Origin: Atherinomorus stipes | Taxonomy: Eukaryota > Chordata > Actinopteri > Atheriniformes > Atherinidae | Length of the DNA stretch: 64,000 bases | Assembly: GCA_023101725.1 (NCBI GenBank) | Contig: JALJCO010008621.1 | Span: forward strand, 1,037,001 to 1,101,000 | Direction: 5' to 3' | Part shown: positions 53,030-64,000 of the stretch, one piece after another | Layout: every line of letters starts with the position of its first letter | How positions within the stretch are numbered: the first letter of the stretch is position 1 | Position numbers and translations under genes: made by a program | The notes under the pieces: model-generated | What the model was told of the DNA's origin: nothing | What the model saw: only the letters and a program-made list of their open reading frames with translations | Database searches by the model: none

Positions 53030-55608
53030 CTTATCAAACAACCTGCAATGATTGCATTTTATACGTGTGGTGAAGGAGAACAAATACAGACCAATAACAT
53101 TCTCTTCCTGTCTTCTGATGTGTAATTCCTGGTCTGAAACACTTGTTAATGCGTGTTATTTGCTAGTGAGTATAACACAGGCTGAAATTTTGTTTCCTCC
53201 AGATCATAGTCTGATAAAAACACAGTGAAGTAAAGAAATAAAAATAGAAGTGTTTTGTAGGAGAGGCTGTTTTACTTTCAACCCCTCCTCCACTGAGCGC
53301 TTATTTCCTCACATTTCTTTATATGTCTTTGTCGTTGTCCAGGCAACATTTCCTGCCACGACCTTCCCTGAACAGAGTGTAACCATTCTGAATGTTTACT
53401 GTCCCAGCACATTTTTTTGGTAGAGCAATCGCAAACACCAGCCCTTTGGAGTTGCCCACACCGCTGGACTAGCTCAGGTATTACGTGACAAAAAGTTGGG
53501 CTTTCATAATCCTTTATCTAACACAACCTTCCACTGTCTCCTTCTCTACACCCACTTCTCTTTTCCCCAGTCGATTCCCTCGCCCTCCGTCCCTCCCGCT
53601 CACTCCATGCCAGTCCCCTGGGCAGCTCCAGTACTCCGTGCCGGGCCTGTAAGCTCTTGCATGGCTGCCCTGCCAGAGTATATTTTAAGACAACCAGCAT
53701 GTTTCTCCATGGGTATAGAGGCTAGGTATGACTCACAAATCAGATATTTGACCAGGAGAGCCACACTGTAGAGTAAAGCTAAGGCGTGGGAGGAAAGTGT
53801 GGATAGCACACAAAGGGAACCTGACTGACCTCCATCTTTCCATCTGGTAAACAGACTGCTATTTCAACTATACTGGTATTTAAAATTGTTTCCCCTACAC
53901 CAAACAGTTCTAGTCTGTACTGAGGAGAGGCTCAACATTTATGCAGCACTGTGTAAAGGTGTAGAGTTCCTGTTAGAAACACGTTTCACAAAGCTACTGT
54001 CTTAAGGATCTCGCTTTTAAAGCTGGCATGACAGTCTGGCTTTTTATGGTGACACTCATAAGTTATTTGGTACAGACACAGCACCTCTGGAGTCACTTTG
54101 TAAAGCTTCTTTTGACTTAGGCTTCGCACAAAGCAAAGCCCTGTAGAGAACAACGTGGTTCAGCAGAGCAGCTTTGATCATCACAGCTGTGCTGTCCACT
54201 CTTTTCAGGTGTGAATAAAACATAGCCTGAATGTTTATGACTGAGCGTTATCAAATGCATTCCTTTAAATCCACAAGGTCTCACATTACAGCTAGCTGTA
54301 TTGATTTTTCCTGACTGCAAAGTGCCGCGGACGCGGCTCTGTTTTCTCTGCTCTTTTCTTTATAGCCTGCATGATGACTCTATTTTTTTTCCCTCCCCTT
54401 TGGAAAAATCTGAAATGTCGATAAAACAACATAGAAATCTTCTACCTATTTTGCCCTTGGTGAGAAAGGGGGTGGGGGTGGGTGGCTAATTCGTTCACAG
54501 AAGACATGTGAAAACAAATGTCCATGTTAGGAAAGTGCAACATCTTTACATGCTATGCCTCGCTGCTCTGTCCCTAATACTGCTCTGACGTATTATTCAT
54601 CTAAAAGCAAGCATAGGTGCATGTTTTTACCACCTCCACCTGGAACATGCTGTGTTTGACACATTCATTGTCAGACGTGCACCTGCAACAGTCTGACCTG
54701 CATCTCAATGACTCTGACTGTTCCGTGCCTCCCTGTACTGTATAGCTCTCTTTTCAGACCATGAACATCATCACTGGGCCCATTTCTCTCCTAATAGCTC
54801 AGACAATGTGGGTGAGCCTTCTCGATTTTATCTTTCCTGTCTGCTCCTCACAAAGAATTCTTTAGTAGAACCATGTAATTATGAACTGATCACAGCAGTG
54901 GGAAATATCACAGATATCATATTCCTTCTGTTGGTTTGTCTGAGCCTACTTCTTGCCATGCACTGGAGACATACAGTACAGTATGCACTGGATAGGAATG
55001 AGAGCAGAGCATTTTAATAAGCAGCTCTGCCTGTTTGGTATTGCATGCAGTGCTGCCTGAATCTGTAACAGAGCCGATGTTATTTTATCTTATCAGCAAC
55101 ACCTGCATTTATAACATCAACCATACCAAAGCAATAGTCACCCTTTATGTATCTGTGTTTCAGAGGAATAACAAATGTGATAGAAAATGTGCAGATGAGT
55201 TTTCTCTCCTACAAATGTCTAACATGTATATTTATTTAAAACAGACTAAATCCATCCTCTTTTATATTGATTATCTAGTGCACTGTGGTCCTGCAGTCCT
55301 TTTCAGTGGAAGTGTGTGATGATCAACATACATAGTCGTTAACCATAGTGTAGGATAAGTAAACATCTTTCAGATCATGGGCAGAATTAAACTGCCTCTC
55401 AGTAAAAATACATGTCACTGATCATATTTTAGCAGTGGAAATAGTTAAGGTTATCATTTCAAATGGGAAATATAAATACAATGAATGTTGTTAAAAATAA
55501 ATGGGGAAAAGATAAAGATGAGATAACCAAATAGACAAAAGAATCACCACATGGTATGGTGTTTGAATATAAAAGTTATATAAAATAAAATATTTTTTTC
55601 TCTTTTAA

Positions 55609-56229
55609 AGGGACACTGTGTAATCGGGAGCAGCTCCCTCGTACTTTTCATGCTGTGTTCGCGTGAAACCGGGCAGACCGACGACATCCGCTGCATGTAA
55701 AGTTATCACCGGCCTCTATGTGAAGATGTGGTCCGTCAGTTACAGTGACATCAGTCCACATCTGATTTGTTGTCATGGCGATGTTGTATTGTTTTCCCTG
55801 ACCCATGTTTTACCGTCTTTCGCTCGGCTTCATTGATTAAAATGACATCTGGTTTGTTACCAACGGCCGTCTGCCCGACTGCACGTGAACCCAGCATCAG
55901 TGAGATGCTGGTTTCTCCCCACTGCAGCGCGGTGACTTTTCAAAGGCATTACCTCGAACTGAGCTGAAAACTCCGGTGTGTCCGGTGAGTTTCTGTGTTT
56001 TCCTGCTGTCACGCTTCTCCCGAACGCAAAAACATGGCGATACGACATGGCAGCCTTCACCGAGCCGCCCCGCTCGATGTGTAAATGAATGATTCGAACG
56101 GCAAATTTAGAACTTAGTGGAGCACTTCAGTTTGTTGATGGGAGTGATTACTGATTAATGAAAAAACACTTTTGAACCAAATAATCAGTTTTTGTTAATA
56201 AAACACAGGAGAACTTACACAATATCCCT
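55609..56229. mobile_element. TTAA-flanked short DNA transposon (621 bp)
   Basis: TTAA occurs at 55605-55608 and 56230-56233. The left end is AGGGACACTGTGTAATC; the right end reversed is AGGGATATTGTGTAAGTTC, so the first 15 bases match at 13 positions. Its GC content and CpG frequency are clearly above the surroundings. It holds a small hairpin CCAGCATC..GATGCTGG at 55891-55911 and an AACATGGCGATACGACATGG segment resembling the start-codon context in related elements. No transposase is present. It is probably Kolobok-like by TTAA and AGGG ends (inference). Confidence 0.8.
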
Positions 56230-58773
56230 TTAAGTGAAAAAATGTTATAGTCAAGTGAAGGGCTTTATAACACCTGATAACCACATGCAGGAGGACCTTC
56301 CACCCCTGCTTTACAAGCAACTTTCACCTTCTTTACAATGACTGACAGCATCTTGCTCACTACCATTTACCATATATCAAATGAGGAATTTTGTTCGTGA
56401 GAGCACAGCGCCTGGAAAGATTGGTTCAGGTCAATAAAATGAAGTCCCCTTCTCCCCAGAAATCTGCATGTCCCAGTGGCAAAAGCCCACTCACCTTTCC
56501 TTTTCTGTCTAGACACGGGGGCAATCAGAACCGCCTCAGGATCTCAGGTTGCAAGTGACTCATGGGAAAATAAAAGTTCTGTTGAGAGTAAAACCACAAC
56601 TCTGTGCTGTCAGTGTGACTGAGGTGACAATAACAGAGTGCCTTTAAATCTCATGAGCCAGTGATTTTATGCTGGAAGTCAAGGATGTAAAATTCTCAAA
56701 GGTGCATTTTTAATGATTTTGCTGATTATAGCAAATAGTTCATTTTCGTAGGTTGGCTTCACACAAGAAGTGTGGGATCAGCTTTGCTGACCTGCCACGG
56801 TGCAGCTGCATGTTTGTATTCACACCATCATTTCGCATGCGGCACTGCTGCAGCGCAGCAACTGCCTCCACTATCATTTTAACCTCATAGTTAATAATAG
56901 CCATAAATATACAGAATGTTGTGGGATCTATACCTGATATGACTCAAAACATAAAGGCATAAGAGTTGCCCAGATGTAACTTTAAAATAGCCACAGTCAG
57001 TTGCCAAAATTAACTGAAAATCGTTTTTTATTATCATCAATCACCATAATAAAGATAAGATGTATTTTTTTAGAGGATTGCTGTTGATAGTATATGATGA
57101 CTGTTAAATGTTTTTTACACAGTATTTTAAATCCCTTACCTTTGGCAAAAATAGGAACCACACCAAAATTTAAAAGTCCCAGAACTGCAGCACACCTCAT
57201 TCTGCACCTGATAGATGCATCTCTTGGAGGTGTTGAGGATGTTCTAATATCTTAACACCATCATATCACCAACATCCAGCTTTTGTGCCCCACAGCAGAC
57301 TAACAAAAAGTATAACAGAGAAGCTCAGATGACAACACACACAGAGGGAGTGTGACTTTGCGTTCTGTTAAGGAAAGTGCTTTTTCACTACAAGAACACA
57401 TCTAACAAGTTTTTTCTACTCTATGAATGTTAAAAATATGATATATATGAAACTTTTTAAGGAGACATATTAGATTTGGTTTTGGCTTGTACAGCTTGTG
57501 ACAGCAATCACCAATCAGAGCAGGCTTACAGTAATTTTTTGGAAATGGTAAAGAAACAGGAGCCAAAATTAAAGACAGAAGGTGACAAAAAAAAAAAAAA
57601 AGTGAAGCAGTATTTGGCAGTGTGAGGGGGAGAAAATGTGTGTTTTTTTCCACAATAAAGCAAATAAACCTGTAGAATATATAAAACTGGTATTCAGCTT
57701 TATAGTGATTTAACTTTACTACAGAGCCAACAATGGCAGCAGTAATAATGCCATATCAGTTGAAAAGGGAGGTAACATTATGTGCTCTTGAGTAGAGAGT
57801 TATAAAGAAAGGCAGCTACAATAAAGCTGAAAACCCCTTGGGCAAAGCTCATTAAACATATGTCTGCCATTTTCTATGCCTTGGTGATCCTTTGTCCACC
57901 TGTGACCTGAAGGCTCCTGAGCTCCTTGTTCTGCTCTGTGCTGCAGGTGTAGTGCATCACTGAGGGCATCTGACCTTGTAGTCTTGTCAGCAACACACTG
58001 GCACCACAGCACAGCCAGAACAATGAACAATTGCCCGTTCAGTGAGCACAAGAAGCATTTTCCAGGGCTGGATTGAACAACCTGCCAACTATGGAGAAAC
58101 TGGACACAGTCTTTCAGACACGACTATTCTGTTTAAACAGACTCCCATTTAAACTCAGATTATGATTCATAAAGGCAAGCGTCTTGACTAATGGACCAAG
58201 AAGATTTATGTAAAATGTGTTTGTGACACGCGCCTTTCACATAACTTCCTCTCACTGTGAGACAAAGAGTAGGAAGGCTGACATGCAGTTCAGAGCCAGA
58301 ATCAAAGATGTGGAACTGACGCCAGATCAGACAATTACCCTCAGACAAGTTAACCAGCCGAAACAGGAGGGAGCCCAGTCAAGTACAATGGAACTGTCAC
58401 ACATCGCTTCCAAAGGCTTATCTTTATTTTCAACAACACAAACATGCATCTTTTGCAAAACAGCTCATGTGAATCTCAACTCTGCTAATGACACAATCTG
58501 TCAAATGAGCCAAGCAATATAAACCCAACGCTGTCAGCATTTCACTGATATAAAAACCAGACTCTTAAATATGATGGCTCATTAATTATCTGAAATACAA
58601 CACAAAGGACATGTAACATGGTGATTTGTTTTTCCTAAAGCATATATGTAGAAACTTATATAAGGAATTCTTGTTTCCAATAATTTACAATTTGAAATAT
58701 TAATCAAATTACCTATTTCCTAAATGATGATGGGTTCACAAATCAAATATTTCTCAAAATTTGCGTATAAATA

Positions 58774-60399
58774 CAGTTGTGTGAAAAAATGTTTGCCACC
58801 TTCCTGATTTCTTAATTTTTGCATGTTTGTCACACTTATATGTTTCAGATGATAAAACAAATTTAAATGTGAGACAAAGATAACACAAATAAACAGAAAA
58901 TGCAGTTTTTAAATGAAGATTTTTATTAGTAAGGGAGAGAAGAAAATCCAAAATTACATGGTGTTGTGTGAAAAAGTGATTGCCCCCTCCTTTAAAACAT
59001 AAATTAACTGTGGTTTATCACATCTTTGGGAAGCTGAGTTCAATTTATCTAACTACACCAATGCCTTATTACTGCCACATCTATTCTTTATCAAGAAATC
59101 ACTTACATAGGACCTGCCTGACAAAGTGAAGTACACGAAAAGATCCTCAAAAGCTAGACATCATGCCGCGATCCAAGGAAATTCAGGAAAAAAGAGAAAC
59201 AAAGTAATTGAGATTGACCAGTCTGGAAAGATTACAAAGCCATTTCTAAAGCTTTGGGACTCCAGCAAACCACAGTGAGAGCCATTATCCACAAATGGTG
59301 AAAACACGGAACAGTGGTGAACCTTCCCAGGAGTGGCCAGCTGACCAAAATTACCCCAAGAGCACAGCGACGACTCATTCAAGAGGTCACAGAAGACCCC
59401 AGAACAACATCCAAAGAACTGCAGGCCTCACTTGCCTCAGTCAAGGTCAGTGTTCATGACTCCACCACAAGAAAGAGACTGGGTAAAAATGGCCTGCATG
59501 GCAGAGTTCCGAGACCAAAACCACTGCTGAGCAAAAAGAACATAAAGGCTCGTCTCAGTTTTACCAGAAAGCATCTTGATGATCCCCAAGACTTTTGGGA
59601 AAAAAATCTGTGGACTGATGAGATAAAAGTTAAACTTTTTGGAAGGTGTAGGTCCCATTACATCTGGCATAAAAGTAACACGACATTTTGGAAAAGGAAC
59701 ATCATACCAACAGTAAAATATGGTGGTGGTAGTGTGATGGTCTGGGGTTGTTTTGCTGCTTCAGGACCTAGAAAAGTTGCTGTTTTAGATGGAACCATGA
59801 ATTCTGCTGTCTACCAAAAAATCCTGCATCGGACATTCTCAAGAATGAGAATGTGCGGCCATCTGTTGGTGACCTCAAGCTTAAGCGCACTTGGGTTCTG
59901 CAACAGAACAATGATCCAAAACACACCAGCAAGTCCACCTCTGAATGGCTTAAGGAAAACAAAATGAAGACTTTGGAGTGGCCTAGTCAAAGTTCTGACC
60001 TGAAACCCATTGAAATGCTGTGACCTGACCTTAAAAATCCGATTCATGCTGGAAAACCCTCCAATGTGGCTGAATTACAACAATTCTGCAAAGATGAGTG
60101 GAACAAAATTCCTCCATAGCACTGTATTATTGCAAACGCTTGACTGCAGTTGCTGCTGCTAAGGGTGGCCCAGTTATTAGATTTAGGAGGCATCACTTTT
60201 TCACACAGGGCCATGAAGGTTTGGATTTTTTTCCTCTCTTACCAATAAAAATCTTCATTTAAAAACTGCAATTTCTGTTTACTTGTGTTATCTTTGTCTC
60301 ACATTTATATTTGTTTGATGATCTGAAACATTTAAGTGTGACTAACATGCAAAAAGAAAAAGAAATGAGGAAGGTGGCAAACACTTCTTCACACAACTG
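58774..60399 (+). mobile_element. Tc1-like transposon, 1626 bp, nearly full length
   Basis: TA flanks both ends (58772-58773 and 60400-60401). The terminal inverted repeats are about 210 bp and start CAGTTGTGTGAAAAA. An inner repeat of the end motif occurs at 58961-58980 (GTGTTGTGTGAAAAAGTGAT) and in inverse at 60191-60210, which is the IR/DR layout of many fish Tc1-like elements. The transposase gene inside is inactivated. Ends are well preserved, so the insertion is younger than the fossil at 7760-9225. Confidence 0.93.
59163..60119 (+). pseudogene. Tc1-like transposase, inactivated
   Basis: The frame starts at ATG 59163 (MPRSKEIQEK..), typical for this family, but meets TAA at 59205 and then shifts frame. 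The longest open piece, 59314-59967, keeps the bipartite DNA-binding region (PRAQRRLIQEVTEDPRTTSK, then STTRKRLGKNGLHGR) and the first catalytic Asp in LWTDEIK, followed by GGGSVMVWGCFAASGP. A frameshift near 59835 disrupts the following block. The second catalytic Asp (family QQDNDPKHT) is Asn here, codon AAC 59907-59909. TGA at 60021 replaces the conserved Trp after PIEML. At least five independent lesions are present, so no active transposase is made. Confidence 0.92.
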
Positions 60400-62941
60400 T
60401 ACATTAAGAAAACAATGTTAGTTTGAATAGCATATACAGTAGTATAAACATAAAATGTAAACATTAGTGGAACAGAAAAAGCTATGTCTCTGTGGTAATA
60501 TCTGACTAGCAGAGGGTAGGTGCCTTTATTTGCTTTTTCATTTTCCCCCTCCCAATTTGTTTATTAGAAGTCACAACCTCAGAGTGGACTTACTCTTCAA
60601 ATAAAAAGGTTTGTTGAGCTTCCAGCTGTGCACATGAAGTGGAAAACTGTTTACACAACAAAAGCAAAGACCGTGCCACCCTGAAACATACAAACACAGA
60701 CACACATGTATTTTCTCATATGGGAAGACATCACTTTGATTTATGTGAATTCCTCTGAGACATACCCCCACCTTAGTCATAATCACATTCTCTAACCTCA
60801 CATCTAAGATTACAGAAACTTTTGTTTATTGTCTGTCAAATAGTGACAGAAACCTGTTACCCTGGCCTTCATCTAATCCTTACAGAAACCTTAACCAAAA
60901 ATAAATCTAGTGGTTAACCTTGTGCAGAGCCACATATCTGTCTCCAGTGTCCCCAGAGTGTGATTCATTCAAACTAACACAGATACACCCATGAATTTAC
61001 TGATTATGTGATGACTTCCTCAAAAAAACCTCCAAATTAATCAACAAGATAAATCAGAGTTAAGCGCCCTTTAAAACACAAGAAAGCAAGAATCAACAGG
61101 GTGGCATCACAATTTTTTTTTTTTTTTAAGACATTTATAATCATATTTTCATCTTGCACAATGATGCTTACTGCAGCTAATAAAGGCTTGAGTTTGGCAT
61201 AAATAGCCACTGTTTAAAGATAAGTTAAAAAATGCTACGTCATTTTCTCTGGAGAACTCTCCTCTTCTTCCAACAATCACTACTCATCTAAAGATTTATT
61301 CCTAAAATTAAACAAATGAGAGGCAAATCTTCTTTATGCACATCAAGGTAAAGCTTTAAATCTCTGTGAATAAGAGCTATCACCATATCTCAAATACAAG
61401 CTTTAACAAAGAAGCTCTCAGCCACAGCTATAAATAAAAAACATCAACAACAACAAAAGAAATCATAGTTTTCACTTAAATTGGCAGTAGTGCAACACAG
61501 ATGATTTTGTCAGAAAATTTGCAGGTAGATATAAAATTTCATCACCCTTTGTCCGCTGGATAGACAGTGCATGGAAGCTCGTTGCATAAACCATTGATAA
61601 GCAACCTGCTATTGATCCTCCTGGCCTCATTAAGGGCAACACACGAGTGCTTCGGTCCTGATAAGGCAGTTAAAAACCACTATATTCTGTCATCAATAGC
61701 TGTTGGACAGTTGTCAATGGTACTTTAAGCAACTTTATTTGAAAGGACAGAGCTCCCCTAATTTGAAAAATGTCAATGGTGATTGAAGCCGTCCCTTAAA
61801 TCAATGTAACACTCACTTGCAGACGTTTCAGAGAGCACTTGAAATCCCACAGGATTTGCATCTGAACACAGTGATCCTGTCAACTGATTTTTTATGTATG
61901 TTCCGGCTGCTGAGGCCAAGAATACTTTTCAAGCACAAGGGAAGCCACACACAAGCAGGCAGCATTCACACTGCTGCATAATCAGCAACGATGAGAGCAA
62001 AAGGGAAAAAAGAGAGAAAGAAAAAAACACCCACTAAACATTATCTCAAGGGAAATATACACAAAATGAAATAGAGGCTAATTAAACTAAAGTTCCGCTT
62101 TTTCATTATCAAATGTAAAATCAACAGGTATTCTAGCTTAACTACCCAAGGCCCTTGCAGCACTCAAATAATATAGTCTCCCAGTAAAGGTCCATAGTAT
62201 GCTGCCTGGAATAGTGGTTATATATTACTGCTTGTTGTTTGAAAAGGTTCTGATGTACCCTGAAGCCCTGCTGCAATAACACATCTGAAGGACAAGGCGC
62301 AAATCCCAGTGGCCTTTTATTATGTATTATGTGCGACGGCGCACACTCGACCCCTACATCTTTGAGCTTAAAATATACACTTTCACACACAGACACATGC
62401 AAACATGGGTGTTGATTTATTTGGGGCAATAAACACTTTTACATAATATATACATATTTTTTAATTTAATAGTAGCAGTGCTGTATGAATATAATTTGAA
62501 GCAAACATTGGTTTCACTTTGTAACATCTCAACAACAACAAAAATTTTATTAAGAATATTATGCTGTCATAAATTAAAATTCAACAAAATATCTTTTTCA
62601 AAAAGATCTCCTTTTTCACCAGGAGAAGTAATAAAATGATTGGTTTTTTTTATAAATGTGTAAGCAATAATAATGATCATAATAACATAGGCATACAATT
62701 AATAAGTGTACACACATGTAAATAAATGCCTAAATCCAGAAACTTTAGATATTTTTTCATTCCATTTCACTGTATGTATTTAAATCAATTATATCTTTCA
62801 TTTAAAAAAATCTAGAACAATTGTCTTGATAGAGTCAATCCAAACCAGAGGACATATACAGTAGCAAGCGCATACAGTGAAAGCTGCTGTGTTTGCACTG
62901 CTCAATATCATCAGAGGAAAATGGGACAATATATAAACACT

Positions 62942-63157
62942 CTAGCAAGCAGGAGGACCTCTGTGTGTTCTCTTCGCTCTCTTGTAGCTCTCGTTGCCAT
63001 GTGTCGTGTCTCTGTCTTTTCTCCTGCTGCTCTTCAGCTGCATGCCCACATTAGAGTCCTCACATGGCCCGAAGCCGAAGTACAGCCTCGTGCCATCAAC
63101 CTCCAGGGGCAGGAAGACAACCATGTGAGCAGTGCACTTTCTTTTCCTTTTCCTTGA
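62942..63157. other. Unidentified GC-richer segment with overlapping open frames
   Basis: A stretch of about 190 bp is richer in G+C and in CpG than its surroundings and is open on both strands. The minus frame 62942-63124 reads MVVFLPLEVDGTRLYFGFG, then PCEDSNVGMQLKSSRRKDRD, with many codons ending in G or C. The plus frame 62921-63157 contains MCRVSVFSPAALQLHAH. I recognise neither. It could be an unannotated exon, a degraded retrocopy or chance. No clear splice context decides between them. Confidence 0.3.
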
Positions 63158-63816
63158 AATTTTTGTGCAGACATTTTTAGTCCCAGGAGGCTGAAATGTA
63201 ATGACTTTGACAGTCCCATGACATTTCTTTTTGTGAGTGATTTTTGGTGAAATGTTTAAAAAGTTCCTCTGGGTGGACAGGCCAGAAAATGGGTACAGAC
63301 ATCTAGTCCCTTGAGTTAATATGCTATTACTTTAATAATCAATTATCATTTCCTGTGATATAAAAAGCAAAAAGCAGGTCAAAACTTTGTCTTTGAGCAA
63401 AGCTTTTTTTTTTTTCTTTTTTTACAAATCACATGCAGAATTGAAATTGTTGCCTTTGTCTCCAGCTATATTTTTACCTTTGATGCTAATTAGTAAATGT
63501 GTGCCTGTTAGCTTTGTCCTGATGTTAGCCTTTAATTCAAAACCCTCAGGTGCAAAAAATGTGTCAGCCTTGTGATACTGCGCTTGATTTTTTATTTTTT
63601 TTTCCCCAGTAATGTGAAAACAGCAATATACAAACACTGCTAGCATGAAGGTGATGGTAATTAATTGCAGTCACTGGGTTTCATGTTTAGCCAGAAGCTT
63701 TGTTAATTTATCGTGTAATCATTCAATTTGTTCATATAAAAATATGTTCACATACTCTTTTCCTGCCTCAATGGTAAATGTCCAAGAACACAATCAGAAA
63801 AACTTCAAATGCTGCA

Positions 63817-63822
<6 letters not shown>

Positions 63823-63850
<28 letters not shown>
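63823..63850. repeat. Poly-A tract
   Basis: 28 consecutive A residues preceded by TT; no retroposon body was recognised upstream. Confidence 0.9.
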
Positions 63851-63855
<5 letters not shown>

Positions 63856-64000
63856 GTAACCAATTTGCTGTTTTGACTTTTACTTTACAGTACTTGAGTT
63901 TTTTACCCAAAGTGAGATCACTTGTAGTACTTGTATTAGTTGCATATCTGTTTAGTCATGCACGTAAAGACACTGAGTAAAACAGCTCCATACGTTATTA

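Overview
This window is vertebrate genomic DNA, almost certainly from a ray-finned (teleost) fish. It holds most of one gene, on the minus strand: a group III metabotropic glutamate receptor best identified as grm7 (mGlu7). Eight coding exons are resolved with canonical splice sites and consistent phases. By comparison with the mammalian gene they are exons 2 to 9, at 35909-36125, 28191-28326, 27443-27597, 22917-23054, 20997-21197, 15174-15313, 10583-11518 and 631-883. They encode the ligand-binding domain from its first inter-lobe segment onward, the cysteine-rich domain, all seven membrane helices and the start of the C-tail. The signal-peptide exon 1 lies beyond the right edge. The final C-tail exon(s) lie beyond the left edge. 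The grm7 call (rather than grm4, 6 or 8) rests on the helix 2-3 segment, on the helix 7 and proximal-tail sequence, and on the position of the last splice junction. I cannot tell which teleost paralog it is.

Everything else is intron. No second host gene was recognised on either strand; nearly all short open frames are intronic noise. From 1 to 36 kb the introns are 0.6 to 9.7 kb long and carry modest repeat content: a fold-back element (2518-2730), a long near-perfect inverted repeat (6044-6460), a fossil Tc1-like element (7760-9225), a hAT-like MITE (20590-20803), a TTAA-flanked element nested in a second fold-back copy (26216-27340), microsatellites and a short L2-type tail.

From 36 to 64 kb the window is the 3' part of the very large intron 1 and is packed with nested mobile elements. 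These are two copies of a TTAA-flanked element carrying a small ATG exon (37709 onward and 45267 onward), the second split by an 816-bp solo LTR. Next comes a roughly 5.2-kb composite bounded by inverted GGGGTCCAAGCCCG ends (46911-52100). It contains two ~775-bp offset modules with five CTCF-like core motifs, a triplicated ~640-bp unit, and a 529-bp element inserted in the middle copy with a perfect 9-bp target duplication. Further right are a short TTAA element (55609-56229) and a nearly complete but mutated Tc1-like transposon (58774-60399).

Functionally the window describes one synaptic receptor gene whose introns host several generations of transposons. The most unusual features are the nested composite in intron 1, its CTCF-like motif array, and the small start-codon exons carried by non-autonomous elements. 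I saw no bacterial-style operon, CRISPR array, or rRNA or tRNA gene. No wholly new biological system can be claimed from the sequence alone.
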